Of a DNA stretch of 64,000 bases, positions 8,331-17,518 are shown one piece after another (within the stretch, counting starts at the first letter, position 1; each line of letters starts with the position of its first letter). The notes beneath the pieces were generated by a model, which was given only the letters and a program-made list of their open reading frames with translations, did no database searches and was not told where the DNA came from. Both the position numbers and the translations under genes were made by a program. The stretch comes from Bacillus solitudinis (GTDB lineage Bacteria > Bacillota > Bacilli > Bacillales > Bacillaceae_D), in contig NZ_KZ454943.1 in NCBI RefSeq assembly GCF_002797395.1, positions 2,775,871-2,839,870 of the forward strand. The letters run 5' to 3'.

Positions 8331-10073
8331 ATGGGTTGGAAAGAACTTTACAAAAAATGGTCATCATTTAGTGCGTTAGAGGCTGAATTAATGAATGAGT
8401 TAGAGTTACTAAGTGGACAAGAGGTACAATTAGAGGATTGCTTTTACAAAAACTTAGAATTTGGTACGGGTGGGATGCGTGGCGAAATAGGCCCAGGTGT
8501 TAATCGTATGAATACCTATACTATTCGTAGGGCTGCTGAGGGGTTGGCTCGCTATATAGAGGCACGGGGTCAAGAAGCGAAGGATAGAGGGGTAGTTATT
8601 GCTTTCGACTCGCGCCATAAATCACCGGAGTTTGCTTTACAGTCAGCTCTTACACTTGGGAAACATGGAATTAAGACCTATGTTTTTCATGATTTACGAC
8701 CAACTCCAGTGCTTTCTTATGCTGTAAGACATTTAAATGCTTATTCCGGAATTGTTATTACAGCAAGTCATAATCCTCCAGAATATAACGGGTTTAAAGT
8801 ATATGGTCCTGATGGCGGCCAGCTTCCTCCTGGACCTGCAGAAGAACTCGTTAGCTATGTTGACAGCATTGAAGACGAGCTACTTATTGAAGTTGGGGAC
8901 GAGTTGGATTTAAAAGGACAACGATTACTTGAAATTGTTTCTGAAGAAATTGACAATGCTTATAATGAAAAGCTACAAACGATTCTAGTAAGGCCTGAAC
9001 TTATAAAAGAACAAAGCGAGGAAGTAAAGATTGTATTTACCCCTTTACATGGGACTGCAAATATACCTGTAAGACGGGCTTTAGAGACGGCGGGCTTTAA
9101 AGACGTTACGATAGTTGCGGAACAGGAATTACCGGACCCAAATTTTTCAACTGTTTCTTCCCCAAATCCTGAGGAACACGCTGCCTTTAAACTTGCGATA
9201 GAGTATGGGGAGAAAGAAAACGCCGATATACTGCTCGCTACAGATCCTGATGCTGATAGAGTAGGTCTCGCTGTTAAAAATCATGATAATCAATATACGG
9301 TGCTGACAGGTAATCAAACAGGTGCATTAATGCTTAATTATTTACTAACCCATAAACAATTAATCCCTGAAAATGGAATTGTTTTAAAGACAATTGTTAC
9401 TTCAGAGATTGGGCGGGCTATCGCTGAGCAATTTAATTTAAAGGCAGAAGATACCTTAACAGGATTTAAGTTTATTGGTGAAAAAATGGGACAATATGAA
9501 CGCAGTGGTGACCAAACATTTCTATTTGGCTATGAAGAAAGCTATGGCTATTTAATTGGAGATTTTGTTCGAGATAAGGATGCTGTTCAAGCGTGCTTGC
9601 TAGCTGCTGAAATGGCAGCCTACTATAAATCTAGAAACATGAATTTGTATGATGGGTTACTCGAGGTTTTTGAAAAGTATGGTTATTATCTTGAAGGATT
9701 AGAGTCGTTAACGCTAAAAGGGAAAGCAGGAATTGAAAAAATCAATCAAATATTAACATCATTCCGTGAAACGCCTCCTACTGAATTAAATGGTACACGT
9801 ATTGCATATATTGAAGATTATCTAGAAAGTAAAGAAACAGCTGTTATATCTGGTGAAACCGCTACGATTCACTTACCTAAGTCAAATGTCCTAAAGTATA
9901 AATTAGAAGATGGATCTTGGTTCTGTATACGTCCATCAGGAACTGAGCCCAAGGTTAAGTTTTATTTCGGTGTTAACAAAGATACATACGAAGCAAGTCA
10001 GGCTGCACTTGAATCATTAAAGCAGTCAGTGATGGACCAGGTTTATGACATCTCTAATAGTTTGGTGAAATGA
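8331..10073 (+). CDS. pgcA: Alpha-phosphoglucomutase
   Basis: Phosphohexomutase of 580 residues, matching B. subtilis PgcA in length, that interconverts glucose-1-phosphate and glucose-6-phosphate. The active-site phosphoserine loop [11 protein letters not shown] is present, along with the metal loop [11 protein letters not shown], the sugar-binding GYEESYGY, and the phosphate-binding [14 protein letters not shown] near the C-terminus. GGAGGAGATTGG precedes the ATG. With galK, galE and galT it completes the route from galactose to glycolysis, and it also supplies glucose-1-phosphate for UDP-glucose and envelope polymers. Confidence 0.95.
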   Translation: MGWKELYKKWSSFSALEAELMNELELLSGQEVQLEDCFYKNLEFGTGGMRGEIGPGVNRMNTYTIRRAAEGLARYIEARGQEAKDRGVVIAFDSRHKSPEFALQSALTLGKHGIKTYVFHDLRPTPVLSYAVRHLNAYSGIVITASHNPPEYNGFKVYGPDGGQLPPGPAEELVSYVDSIEDELLIEVGDELDLKGQRLLEIVSEEIDNAYNEKLQTILVRPELIKEQSEEVKIVFTPLHGTANIPVRRALETAGFKDVTIVAEQELPDPNFSTVSSPNPEEHAAFKLAIEYGEKENADILLATDPDADRVGLAVKNHDNQYTVLTGNQTGALMLNYLLTHKQLIPENGIVLKTIVTSEIGRAIAEQFNLKAEDTLTGFKFIGEKMGQYERSGDQTFLFGYEESYGYLIGDFVRDKDAVQACLLAAEMAAYYKSRNMNLYDGLLEVFEKYGYYLEGLESLTLKGKAGIEKINQILTSFRETPPTELNGTRIAYIEDYLESKETAVISGETATIHLPKSNVLKYKLEDGSWFCIRPSGTEPKVKFYFGVNKDTYEASQAALESLKQSVMDQVYDISNSLVK

Positions 10074-10099
10074 TGTTTAAAGAGTAGTGTGATGAGGGA

Positions 10100-10137
10100 G
10101 GGTATCCTAAGGGTTCAACAGAACCTTTTGGATACCC
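10100..10137 (+). terminator. Hairpin after pgcA
   Basis: Stem GGGTATCC..AGGGTTC / GAACCT..GGATACCC with loop AACA. The T run is weak, so it may act as a processing or partial termination site. Confidence 0.6.
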
Positions 10138-10154
10138 ATTCTTATAAAATCTTT

Positions 10155-10176
10155 GTTAAATTAATTTACTAACTAA
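10155..10176 (+). promoter_or_regulatory. AT-rich motif upstream of galT shared with galK
   Basis: GTTAAATTAATTTACTAAC contains the same 11-bp core AAATTAATTTA found upstream of galK. It is a candidate second operator for the ROK repressor; AT-richness makes chance similarity possible. Confidence 0.3.
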
Positions 10177-10246
10177 AATGATTGATGTAAGATAAAACTA
10201 AGAAAAAGCTTTCCTCTTTAAAAGTGGAGGAGATAAGTAAGAGAGG

Positions 10247-11782
10247 ATGTCAACGGTGAGTGTAAACATTCATAAACAAATAGAACGACTCCTACAGTAT
10301 GGGTTAAAAAAAGACCTCATAACGAATTGGGATATCGAATATAGTCGAAATCAACTACTTAAAATTCTCGATCTTGATGAAGCTGAACCAGTAACTATAC
10401 AAAATGAGAATTTAGAAACGCCTGTAGATATATTAGGAGAAATTTTAAAATGGGCAGTAGAACATCATCGTCTTGAAGAAAATACAGTTACTTATCACGA
10501 CCTTTTAGATACACAAATTATGGGCTGCCTAACGGCGAGACCATCTGAAGTAATTAAGGACTTTTACAAGAAATATCATGAAAGTCCTGAAGAAGCAACA
10601 AAGTTATTTTATGATTTTTCGAAAAATGTTCATTATATTCGTACGGATCGAATTGCAAAAAATGAACATTGGTACGCACCGACTGAGTACGGGGATTTAG
10701 AAATTACTATTAATTTATCAAAACCAGAAAAAGACCCAAAAGCAATTGCTGCAGCAAAGAATTTAAAATCAAGCTCTTATCCTAAGTGCTTGTTATGTAA
10801 GGAAAATGTAGGGTTTGAAGGCAGAGTGAATCATCCTGCTCGTCAAAACTTACGAATTATTCCACTCACTTTAACAAAGGAACAATGGTATTTACAGTTC
10901 TCGCCTTACGTATATTACAATGAGCATGCAATTGTCTTCTTAGGTGAGCATGAGCCAATGAAAATCTCTAAGAAAACATTTGCAAGATTGCTCGAATTTA
11001 TTGAACAGTTTCCACATTATTTCCTTGGTTCAAATGCAGACTTACCGATTGTGGGCGGTTCAATTTTAAGTCATGATCATTTCCAGGGTGGTAGTCATGA
11101 TTTCCCAATGGCAAAGGCACCCATTGAGAAAAGCTTTACCGTGAATGCTTATCCTGGTGTTAGTGCAGGTATTGTAAAATGGCCAATGTCCGTTGTTCGT
11201 TTACAAGGAGATTCACAGGAACAACTTATTCATGCAGCAGAGTATATTCTAGAGAGTTGGAAGCAATATGAAGACCGCTCTGTTGATATATATGCATTTA
11301 CTGGTGAGATACCTCATAATACAATTACTCCAATTGCAAGACGTCGTGTAGAGCTTTTTGAGATTGATTTGGTTTTACGAAATAACCGTACGACAGAAGA
11401 ACATCCGGATGGTTTATTCCATCCTCATGCAGAGGTTCATCATATTAAAAAGGAAAACATCGGGCTTATTGAAGTGATGGGCTTAGCTGTCTTACCTGGG
11501 CGCTTACAGGAAGAACTAAGTGAACTTGCGGATGTACTCCTTGATGAGAAGGCTAAGCAAAAAATTGAACAGAATGAGATTATATCCAAGCATGCCGGTT
11601 GGGCTTTACGAGTACGAGAAAGCCATCCAGAGTTATCTGGATCAAATGTTCTAAACATATTACATGATGAAGTTGGTCAAGTCTTTGCTAAAATTCTTGA
11701 ACATGCAGGTGTTTTCAAGCGGGATTTAGAAGGTCAAGCTGCTTTCGAGAAATTTATGCACTCTTTAAACAGTGAAAAATAA
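10247..11782 (+). CDS. galT: UDP-glucose--hexose-1-phosphate uridylyltransferase, class II
   Basis: A 511-residue enzyme transferring UMP between UDP-glucose and galactose-1-phosphate. Length and sequence fit the class II (Firmicutes) GalT family rather than the short E. coli type. A cysteine pair ([16 protein letters not shown], about 178-193) and the active-site segment [13 protein letters not shown] are visible. ATG 10247 follows a purine-rich stretch; GTG 10256, nine bases after AGAGAGG, is an equally possible start. It is separated from pgcA by a hairpin and 170 bases, so it probably has its own promoter. Confidence 0.92.
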   Translation: MSTVSVNIHKQIERLLQYGLKKDLITNWDIEYSRNQLLKILDLDEAEPVTIQNENLETPVDILGEILKWAVEHHRLEENTVTYHDLLDTQIMGCLTARPSEVIKDFYKKYHESPEEATKLFYDFSKNVHYIRTDRIAKNEHWYAPTEYGDLEITINLSKPEKDPKAIAAAKNLKSSSYPKCLLCKENVGFEGRVNHPARQNLRIIPLTLTKEQWYLQFSPYVYYNEHAIVFLGEHEPMKISKKTFARLLEFIEQFPHYFLGSNADLPIVGGSILSHDHFQGGSHDFPMAKAPIEKSFTVNAYPGVSAGIVKWPMSVVRLQGDSQEQLIHAAEYILESWKQYEDRSVDIYAFTGEIPHNTITPIARRRVELFEIDLVLRNNRTTEEHPDGLFHPHAEVHHIKKENIGLIEVMGLAVLPGRLQEELSELADVLLDEKAKQKIEQNEIISKHAGWALRVRESHPELSGSNVLNILHDEVGQVFAKILEHAGVFKRDLEGQAAFEKFMHSLNSEK

Positions 11783-11825
11783 GTATCGATAAGGTTAGAA
11801 AAAGAATATCCCGTCATTATACAAG

Positions 11826-11865
11826 GATGTACAAAAAAGAGGAAAACTTTTTGTACATCTTTTTT
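11826..11865 (+). terminator. Terminator after galT
   Basis: Stem GATGTACAAAAA / TTTTTGTACATC then a T run. Confidence 0.9.
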
Positions 11866-11870
11866 CTTTT

Positions 11871-11899
11871 TCATGATATTGCTGGTAGACACATAAAGT
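11871..11899 (+). promoter_or_regulatory. Candidate sigma-E promoter for spoVR
   Basis: TCATGAT (11871-11877), 14 bases, CATAAAGT (11892-11899). This resembles the sigma-E pattern (-35 near TCATATT, -10 near CATACAnT). spoVR is a sigma-E gene in B. subtilis. Confidence 0.45.
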
Positions 11900-11925
11900 G
11901 TTATAAGCAGGATGAAGGAGGGGTA

Positions 11926-13338
11926 ATGATGACAACTGAACAATGGAGGCAATTGGAGCGGTCAATTGCTGAGATAACAGAGATAGCTGAAGGGTTTGGT
12001 CTTGATTTTTATGAAATGCGATACGAAATATGCCCAGCAGAAATTATTTATACATTTGGGGCATATGGAATGCCGACAAGATATAGCCATTGGTCGTTCG
12101 GAAAACAATTCCATAAGATGAAATTACAATATGATTTAGGATTAAGTAAAATCTATGAACTTGTTATTAACTCAGATCCCTGTTATGCCTTCCTATTAGA
12201 TAGTAACTCTTTAATACAAAATAAGTTAATTGTCGCACACGTATTGGCGCATTGTGATTTCTTTAAAAATAATGTTCGCTTCTCAAATACGCGACGAGAC
12301 ATGGTTGAGAGCATGAGCGCAACAGCTGAACGTATTGCTAATTACGAGCATGTTTATGGAAAGGAAGAAGTCGAGAAATTTCTAGATGCGGTTCTAGCGC
12401 TACAGGAACATATCGATCCAAGTATGGTTAGACCAAAATTGGCTTGGAGCATGGATGATGAGGTTGAGGAAACTCGTAAGCGTGCAAGTGAATATGAGGA
12501 TTTATGGTCATTAGATGGTGAGAAGAAAAGTATTGAGCCAAAACAAAAAAAGCGTAAATTTCCACCAAGTCCAGAGAAAGATCTTTTGCTGTTTATTGAA
12601 GAATATAGTCGAGAATTGGAACCATGGCAACGGGATATTTTAACAATGATGCGTGAGGAAATGCTATACTTTTGGCCGCAATTAGAAACAAAAATTATGA
12701 ATGAAGGCTGGGCATCGTTTTGGCACGCGCGTATTTTACGTGAAATGGATTTAACAGGAGAAGAAACAATCGAATATGCGAAATTAAATGCTGGTGTTGT
12801 TCAACCATCAAAAACGTCAATAAACCCGTATTACCTTGGGATAAAAATATTTGAGGACATTGAAGAGAGATACAATAATCCGACGGAGGATATGATGGAA
12901 AGACAAGGTGTAAAGCCTGGAAGTGGTAGAGAAAAAATGTTTGAAGTTCGAGAAATTGAATCAGATATATCCTTTATTCGAAATTATTTGACGAAGGACC
13001 TCGTTATGCGTGAAGATATGTATTTATTTCAGAAACAAGGTCCTGATTATAAAGTTATTGATAAGGAATGGCAAAGCATTCGTGATCAACTAGCCCAATC
13101 GAGGGTGAACGGTGGTTTTCCTTATCTTGTAGTAACAGATGGCGATTATTTGAAAAATGGAGAGCTATACATTACACATTCATTTGAGGACACCGAACTG
13201 GATATTAGCTATTTAGAGAAAGTTCTTCCGTACCTTCATCAGCTATGGGGGAGGACAGTTCATATTGAAACAACAATAAATGAAAAGCTGGTTGATTTCA
13301 TTTATGATGGAAGTAAAGTACACCGAAAGTATATATAA
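11926..13338 (+). CDS. spoVR: Stage V sporulation protein R
   Basis: A 470-residue SpoVR-family protein, close to the 468 residues of the B. subtilis protein, which is needed for proper spore cortex formation in the mother cell. Family features include the early [20 protein letters not shown], the [12 protein letters not shown] segment, [12 protein letters not shown], and [11 protein letters not shown] with conserved His and Trp. GAAGGAGGGG sits just ahead of ATG 11926. The frame is open back to 11827, but that extension runs through the galT terminator and is rejected. Monocistronic. Confidence 0.95.
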   Translation: MMTTEQWRQLERSIAEITEIAEGFGLDFYEMRYEICPAEIIYTFGAYGMPTRYSHWSFGKQFHKMKLQYDLGLSKIYELVINSDPCYAFLLDSNSLIQNKLIVAHVLAHCDFFKNNVRFSNTRRDMVESMSATAERIANYEHVYGKEEVEKFLDAVLALQEHIDPSMVRPKLAWSMDDEVEETRKRASEYEDLWSLDGEKKSIEPKQKKRKFPPSPEKDLLLFIEEYSRELEPWQRDILTMMREEMLYFWPQLETKIMNEGWASFWHARILREMDLTGEETIEYAKLNAGVVQPSKTSINPYYLGIKIFEDIEERYNNPTEDMMERQGVKPGSGREKMFEVREIESDISFIRNYLTKDLVMREDMYLFQKQGPDYKVIDKEWQSIRDQLAQSRVNGGFPYLVVTDGDYLKNGELYITHSFEDTELDISYLEKVLPYLHQLWGRTVHIETTINEKLVDFIYDGSKVHRKYI

Positions 13339-13359
13339 AGAAAAAACCACATTCAAAAT

Positions 13360-13401
13360 GAGGGCACTGAAAAAGGAAAAGCACCCTTTTTCAGTGCCCT
13401 C
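13360..13401 (+). terminator. Terminator after spoVR
   Basis: Near-perfect 17-bp stem: GAGGGCACTGAAAAAGG / CCTTTTTCAGTGCCCTC with a short loop. Confidence 0.85.
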
Positions 13402-13525
13402 TTAATGATGAAGGGGGATAAACCTTCTGGTCAGTAGAGTTCTTCTGGATATACGTTCCACAGTATAATACAATATATAAATGTAAGTTAACAAAGTGGT
13501 CTTGCAACTGTAAGGAGGTAGCAAA

Positions 13526-14506
13526 TTGAACCGAATGACTTTTTATTATTTTTTAACTAGTGTCATATGCTTAATTGTCATCGTTTTATTAGTTCAGTTA
13601 TTGGTGAAAACGCTTTATTTACCTACCTCTTTTTCAGAGGGATTAAATAATGAAAATGAGTATCATGTCGTTTTAATAGCAGAGGAAGTGGACAATAATT
13701 ATTGGAGGCTTTTAGAAAAGGGAGCAAGAGAAGTTGAAGAGGAAAGAAATATTATACTTGAGTACAAAGGTCCAAATCGATCTAATGTTGAGGAACAGAT
13801 GAAAGTTATGGATATGGCGATAGCCTCTAAGGCTGATGGGATTATTGTTCAAGCCTCAAATGAGGAATTATTCACACCTATAATTAATAAAGCAGTGGAA
13901 AATGGAATACCAGTTATTACTATTGATGCCGATGCGCCAAATAGTAAGCGTTTTGCATATGTAGGAACTGATAATTACCTATCAGGCTGGAAAGCTGGTA
14001 AAGCTCTTGCTGAGGATATGAAGGGACAAGCAGTTGTTGGTATTATCACTGGAAGTCTTACTTCTTCACATATGCAGCAACGAGTTCAGGGCTTTAAAGA
14101 TGCAGTGAGTCACTTAAAGGGGATAGAGATTATAGCGATTGAAGAATCAAATATTATGAGAATAGAAGCAGAAGAAAAGGCAAATAAAATTCTTACTGAG
14201 TTTGAGAATATTACAGCTTTTTTGGGAACGAGTGCTCTTGATGGTCTAGGGATACATGCTGCAATTAAGCGTTTAGGCAAAGAAGATCAGGTGTATGTTA
14301 TTGCTTTTGATGCATTGCCGGAAACCATGAAATTACTTAAGGAAAATAAGATACATGCAGTCGTTGCTCAAGAACCTTATGAAATGGGAATTAAGGGAGT
14401 TGAGCTATTAATATCTGTCTTAGAGGGAGAATTTGTAGAAGACTTAAACTATACAAGTACGAACATACTCCGTAATACGATTGAGGTGAAGAGTCAACGA
14501 CCATGA
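13526..14506 (+). CDS. Membrane-anchored sugar-binding sensor protein (XylFII-like)
   Basis: A periplasmic-binding-protein fold of the ribose/xylose type (326 residues) that keeps an uncleaved N-terminal membrane anchor (about 10-30) with no lipobox Cys. Type I binding-protein motifs are visible: KADGIIVQASNEE, GIPVITIDADAP, YVGTDNYLSGW and AVVGIITGSL. The TTG start at 13526 follows AAGGAGG. It overlaps the next histidine kinase by four bases (ATGA). Known precedent: XylFII-LytS in clostridia, where an anchored xylose-binding protein drives a LytS kinase. It is therefore probably a sensor, not a transporter part; no ABC permease or ATPase follows. The ligand is unknown. Confidence 0.8.
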   Translation: MNRMTFYYFLTSVICLIVIVLLVQLLVKTLYLPTSFSEGLNNENEYHVVLIAEEVDNNYWRLLEKGAREVEEERNIILEYKGPNRSNVEEQMKVMDMAIASKADGIIVQASNEELFTPIINKAVENGIPVITIDADAPNSKRFAYVGTDNYLSGWKAGKALAEDMKGQAVVGIITGSLTSSHMQQRVQGFKDAVSHLKGIEIIAIEESNIMRIEAEEKANKILTEFENITAFLGTSALDGLGIHAAIKRLGKEDQVYVIAFDALPETMKLLKENKIHAVVAQEPYEMGIKGVELLISVLEGEFVEDLNYTSTNILRNTIEVKSQRP

Positions 14507-15942
14507 CAAAAATACGCTCAAAATTACTGATTTATTTTTCGGTTATAATTTGTTTAATTATTACGATATCATTATTACTATTCGAAGGTAATCAAAAGGT
14601 TTTTGATTTATATGACGAGAGCTTAGAAAGGTTCTTACTTTTAAATGAAGTAACTCAGTCAACTAATTTGGTGGTTCAATCATTGTCTATTTATGCACTT
14701 GAACCAGTGCCTAACAACCTTGAAGAATTTGAGAGAAATAAGTCAAGTCTTACCAGTTTACAAGGTCAAGTTGATAATCTTGTTCAACGTGAAAATCAAC
14801 GTATTTCGATTGAAAATTACGAAAAAATGATTTCTAGTTTTATAAGACAGTCCGACCGGGCCATAGAAGGAGTTCAGTTAGGTCAAATCGAACGTTACTC
14901 TTACCATATTAGTGAGGCGGAAACCATTGCCAATTATATCCATGAAACGACACTTTCATTAATCAATGGGGAACTAAATCATTATCAGGATGTGTTTCCT
15001 GAAGTAAATGAAAGCATAGATAGTATCCAACAAATTGGGTTAGTCATTTTTTCTGTGATTATTATATTTAGCGCATTGTTTGCATTTTGGTTTTCAAATG
15101 GTATAACGAAAACGATTAATAGTTTAACAGAAGCTGCAAGAGAAATCTCTAAAGGGGTTTTTACAGGTAAGGATGTAAATGTGTCAACAAAGGACGAACT
15201 TTGGTTTTTAACAAAAACATTTAACTATATGCGTCAGAATATTCATCACCTTATTCAAGAAATGGAAGAAAAGTCACGACTTGCCCAACTATTAAAGGAA
15301 ATGGAGCTACGTAGCCTACAAAATCAAATTAATCCACACTTTCTTTTCAATACGTTAAATACGATTTCAAAAACGGCTTACTTAGAAGGTGCTGAACGAA
15401 CAAATAAGTTGATTTATTCAACGTCCTCATTGCTTAGGTATAATCTTGGAAACCTCGATAAACCAATTGTCCTAAAAGATGAAGTGAAAACGGTTCAGGA
15501 TTATTTTTTTATTCAAAAAACACGTTTTGGTGATCGAGTAGAATTTGATTTAAATGTCGAAGAGACCTGTTTATCTCTTTCCATTCCGTGTTTAACCTTA
15601 CAACCAATTGTTGAAAACTCATTTATTCATGGAATAGAAGAGCTTACAGCAGGCGCTAAAATCGGGTTAAATATTTACCGTGACAATGAGGAAGTTATTA
15701 TTGAAGTGTCTGATAATGGAGTTGGTATGGATAAAGAAACACAAAGAAAGCTTCTTGCTACAGGAGATGGTGGCGATGAGGAGGACCTAAAGAAGAGTGG
15801 GCAGGGACACTCCACAGGAATAGGGATGAAAAATGTCATAAGTCGACTTGAAATCTTTTACAAGAAAAAATGTTCGGTTTCGATTGAGTCTGAGATTAAT
15901 CTAGGAACAAAGATTACCTTAAGACTTCCGTTTACTTTTTGA
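14503..15942 (+). CDS. Sensor histidine kinase of the LytS/YesM family
   Basis: A 479-residue membrane kinase. TM1 spans about residues 8-26, an outside helical domain about 27-175, TM2 about 178-198, then a HAMP linker. The His_kinase domain has phospho-accepting His279 in LQNQINPHFLFNTLN. The ATPase domain has the N box LQPIVENSFIHGIEE, the G1 box SDNGVGM and G2 STGIGMKNV. The start overlaps the sugar-binding gene, so the two are likely co-translated and form a complex. The usual AraC-type (YesN) response regulator is absent downstream, and the partner must lie elsewhere. Confidence 0.85.
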   Translation: MTKIRSKLLIYFSVIICLIITISLLLFEGNQKVFDLYDESLERFLLLNEVTQSTNLVVQSLSIYALEPVPNNLEEFERNKSSLTSLQGQVDNLVQRENQRISIENYEKMISSFIRQSDRAIEGVQLGQIERYSYHISEAETIANYIHETTLSLINGELNHYQDVFPEVNESIDSIQQIGLVIFSVIIIFSALFAFWFSNGITKTINSLTEAAREISKGVFTGKDVNVSTKDELWFLTKTFNYMRQNIHHLIQEMEEKSRLAQLLKEMELRSLQNQINPHFLFNTLNTISKTAYLEGAERTNKLIYSTSSLLRYNLGNLDKPIVLKDEVKTVQDYFFIQKTRFGDRVEFDLNVEETCLSLSIPCLTLQPIVENSFIHGIEELTAGAKIGLNIYRDNEEVIIEVSDNGVGMDKETQRKLLATGDGGDEEDLKKSGQGHSTGIGMKNVISRLEIFYKKKCSVSIESEINLGTKITLRLPFTF

Positions 15943-16092
15943 ATTTAATCGCATGCCTTCTTTAATAATAGTTCTAACTATATTGTCGTTGGTTTTATAT
16001 TTTGCGATCACTTAATAGAGAACCTAAAGAAAGGGATTACCTCGGTATGCACTTTTCTTTTTTTGGTAAACGTAAAGTCTGGAGTCATCAAT

Positions 16093-16161
16093 GTGAATAA
16101 TTTATTTGGCAAAAAGAGCGTATTTAAGTTTAAACCGATACAAAATTCAAAAAATCGTTGA
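16093..16161 (+). CDS. Possible 22-residue peptide
   Basis: GTG at 16093 sits 8 bases after CTGGAG and opens a 22-codon frame reading VNNLFGKKSVFKFKPIQNSK and two more codons, then TGA. The product would be basic. The only support is the spacing of the ribosome site, so chance is quite possible. Confidence 0.2.
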   Translation: MNNLFGKKSVFKFKPIQNSKNR

Positions 16162-16168
16162 GCGGGTG

Positions 16169-16197
16169 TTCACTTGTTCGAATATTTCTACTATAAT
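16169..16197 (+). promoter_or_regulatory. Candidate sigma-A promoter of the aminotransferase gene
   Basis: TTCACT (16169-16174), 17-base spacer, TATAAT (16192-16197). Confidence 0.55.
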
Positions 16198-16250
16198 ATA
16201 GAGATAGAAATGAGAAGTTGTTTAAAAACTTACAAATAGAGGTGTCTATC

Positions 16251-17453
16251 ATGAAATATGGGTTTGCAGAGCGCGTTCGTCATCTTCAATCTTCGGCCGT
16301 TCGCGATATTTTAAAAGTAGTCGGTCAAGGAAACGTCATCTCATTTGCTGGCGGATTACCAGATGATGAGTTATTCCCAATGGAAGGGTTAGAGGATGCA
16401 TTTCAACGTGTTTTTGCAACCGGAAAAAGTTCATTGCAATATGCAGAAACAGCTGGATATCGCCCGTTAAGAGAAGTTATCTTAGATAGAATGGCACGTA
16501 AAGGGATTGATAGTTATTCTCCTGACGAAGTACTTCTAACCACAGGTTCACAACAAGCAATAGATTTGTTCTCACGAATAATGATTACACCGGGAGATAT
16601 TATCTTAACTGAGGACCCAACATATTTAGCTGCTCTGCAGGTGTTTAAGTCCTACGAAGCTACAGTTATCGCTGTTGATTCCGATAATGATGGGATGTTA
16701 CCAGAAGATTTAGAAGCGAAAATAAAGGAACATAAACCAAAATGTGTTTATGTGGTACCAACGTTTTCAAATCCCGCTGGCAGAGTATGGTCACTCGAAC
16801 GTAGAAAACAATTAGTTAATCTTGCGCACAAGCATCATATCGTTATTTTTGAAGATGACCCTTATGGGGAAATACAATTTCTGAAAAATGAAACGTATAC
16901 GCCACTGGCTGCACTTGATGATGGTACGCATGTTCTTTACACAAGTACGTTCTCAAAGACTGCTGTACCTGCTTTGCGGACAGGATGGATTGCTGGGCCA
17001 TATCAAGTTATCCGAATGATGTCACAAGCAAAGCAAGCAAATGACTTACATTCAAATTCATTGGCTCAGCAAGCTCTTTACCAACTTTGCTGCCACTTTG
17101 ATTTAGATGGTCATATTCAGAATTTAATTAATGTCTATCAAAAAAGAATGGAAGTAATGGTGCGGTGTCTAGAGGAAGCAAATCTCTCGAATATGCATTT
17201 TGTAAAGCCGAAAGGTGGCATGTTTCTTTGGATTGAATTAGATGAAAGAATTAATACAGCTGAACTATTAAATGAGGCAGTAAAACGTGGTGTTGCGTTT
17301 GTACCAGGAGAACCATTCTACGCAGGCATACCGAAAAAGAACACGATGCGATTAAATTTCACTCATTCAACTCCAGAGAAGATTGAAAAGGGAATGGAGT
17401 TATTAGTGAATCTACTTGCTGATACAGCTGAACAGCAACATCTCTATACGTAA
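16251..17453 (+). CDS. PLP-dependent aminotransferase, 2-aminoadipate transaminase-like
   Basis: Fold-type I aminotransferase of 400 residues. The start of the protein (SFAGGLPDDELFP) and the motifs TTGSQQAIDLFSRI, VPTFSNPAGRVWS, FEDDPYGEIQF and the PLP-lysine segment YTSTFSKTAVPALRTGWI fit the LysN/2-aminoadipate-type group that also forms the C-terminal half of MocR regulators. No DNA-binding domain is present here. The amino acid substrate cannot be read from sequence. ATG 16251 follows AGAGGTG. It stands alone, converging on the SNF transporter over a shared terminator. Confidence 0.85.
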   Translation: MKYGFAERVRHLQSSAVRDILKVVGQGNVISFAGGLPDDELFPMEGLEDAFQRVFATGKSSLQYAETAGYRPLREVILDRMARKGIDSYSPDEVLLTTGSQQAIDLFSRIMITPGDIILTEDPTYLAALQVFKSYEATVIAVDSDNDGMLPEDLEAKIKEHKPKCVYVVPTFSNPAGRVWSLERRKQLVNLAHKHHIVIFEDDPYGEIQFLKNETYTPLAALDDGTHVLYTSTFSKTAVPALRTGWIAGPYQVIRMMSQAKQANDLHSNSLAQQALYQLCCHFDLDGHIQNLINVYQKRMEVMVRCLEEANLSNMHFVKPKGGMFLWIELDERINTAELLNEAVKRGVAFVPGEPFYAGIPKKNTMRLNFTHSTPEKIEKGMELLVNLLADTAEQQHLYT

Positions 17454-17466
17454 AATGATATAGAAA

Positions 17467-17510
17467 AAAAGGGTGTCAACAAGGTTATGTAACCATGTTG
17501 ACACCCTTTT
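17467..17510. terminator. Bidirectional terminator between aminotransferase and SNF transporter genes
   Basis: AAAAGGGTGTCAACA pairs with TGTTGACACCCTTTT, with A and T runs on both sides serving both strands. Confidence 0.9.
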
Positions 17511-17518
17511 ACTAACTT

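Larger units (their letters stand above)
15943..16250. other. Intergenic region with promoter and one possible 22-codon ORF
   Basis: There is no terminator-like hairpin for the kinase and no response regulator fragment. One short ORF with a ribosome site (16093-16161) and a promoter for the following gene are the only signals seen. Confidence 0.5.

Noticed and set aside
11827-11925. N-terminal extension of SpoVR
   Set aside because: It runs through the galT terminator, and ATG 11926 has a strong ribosome site and gives the normal length.
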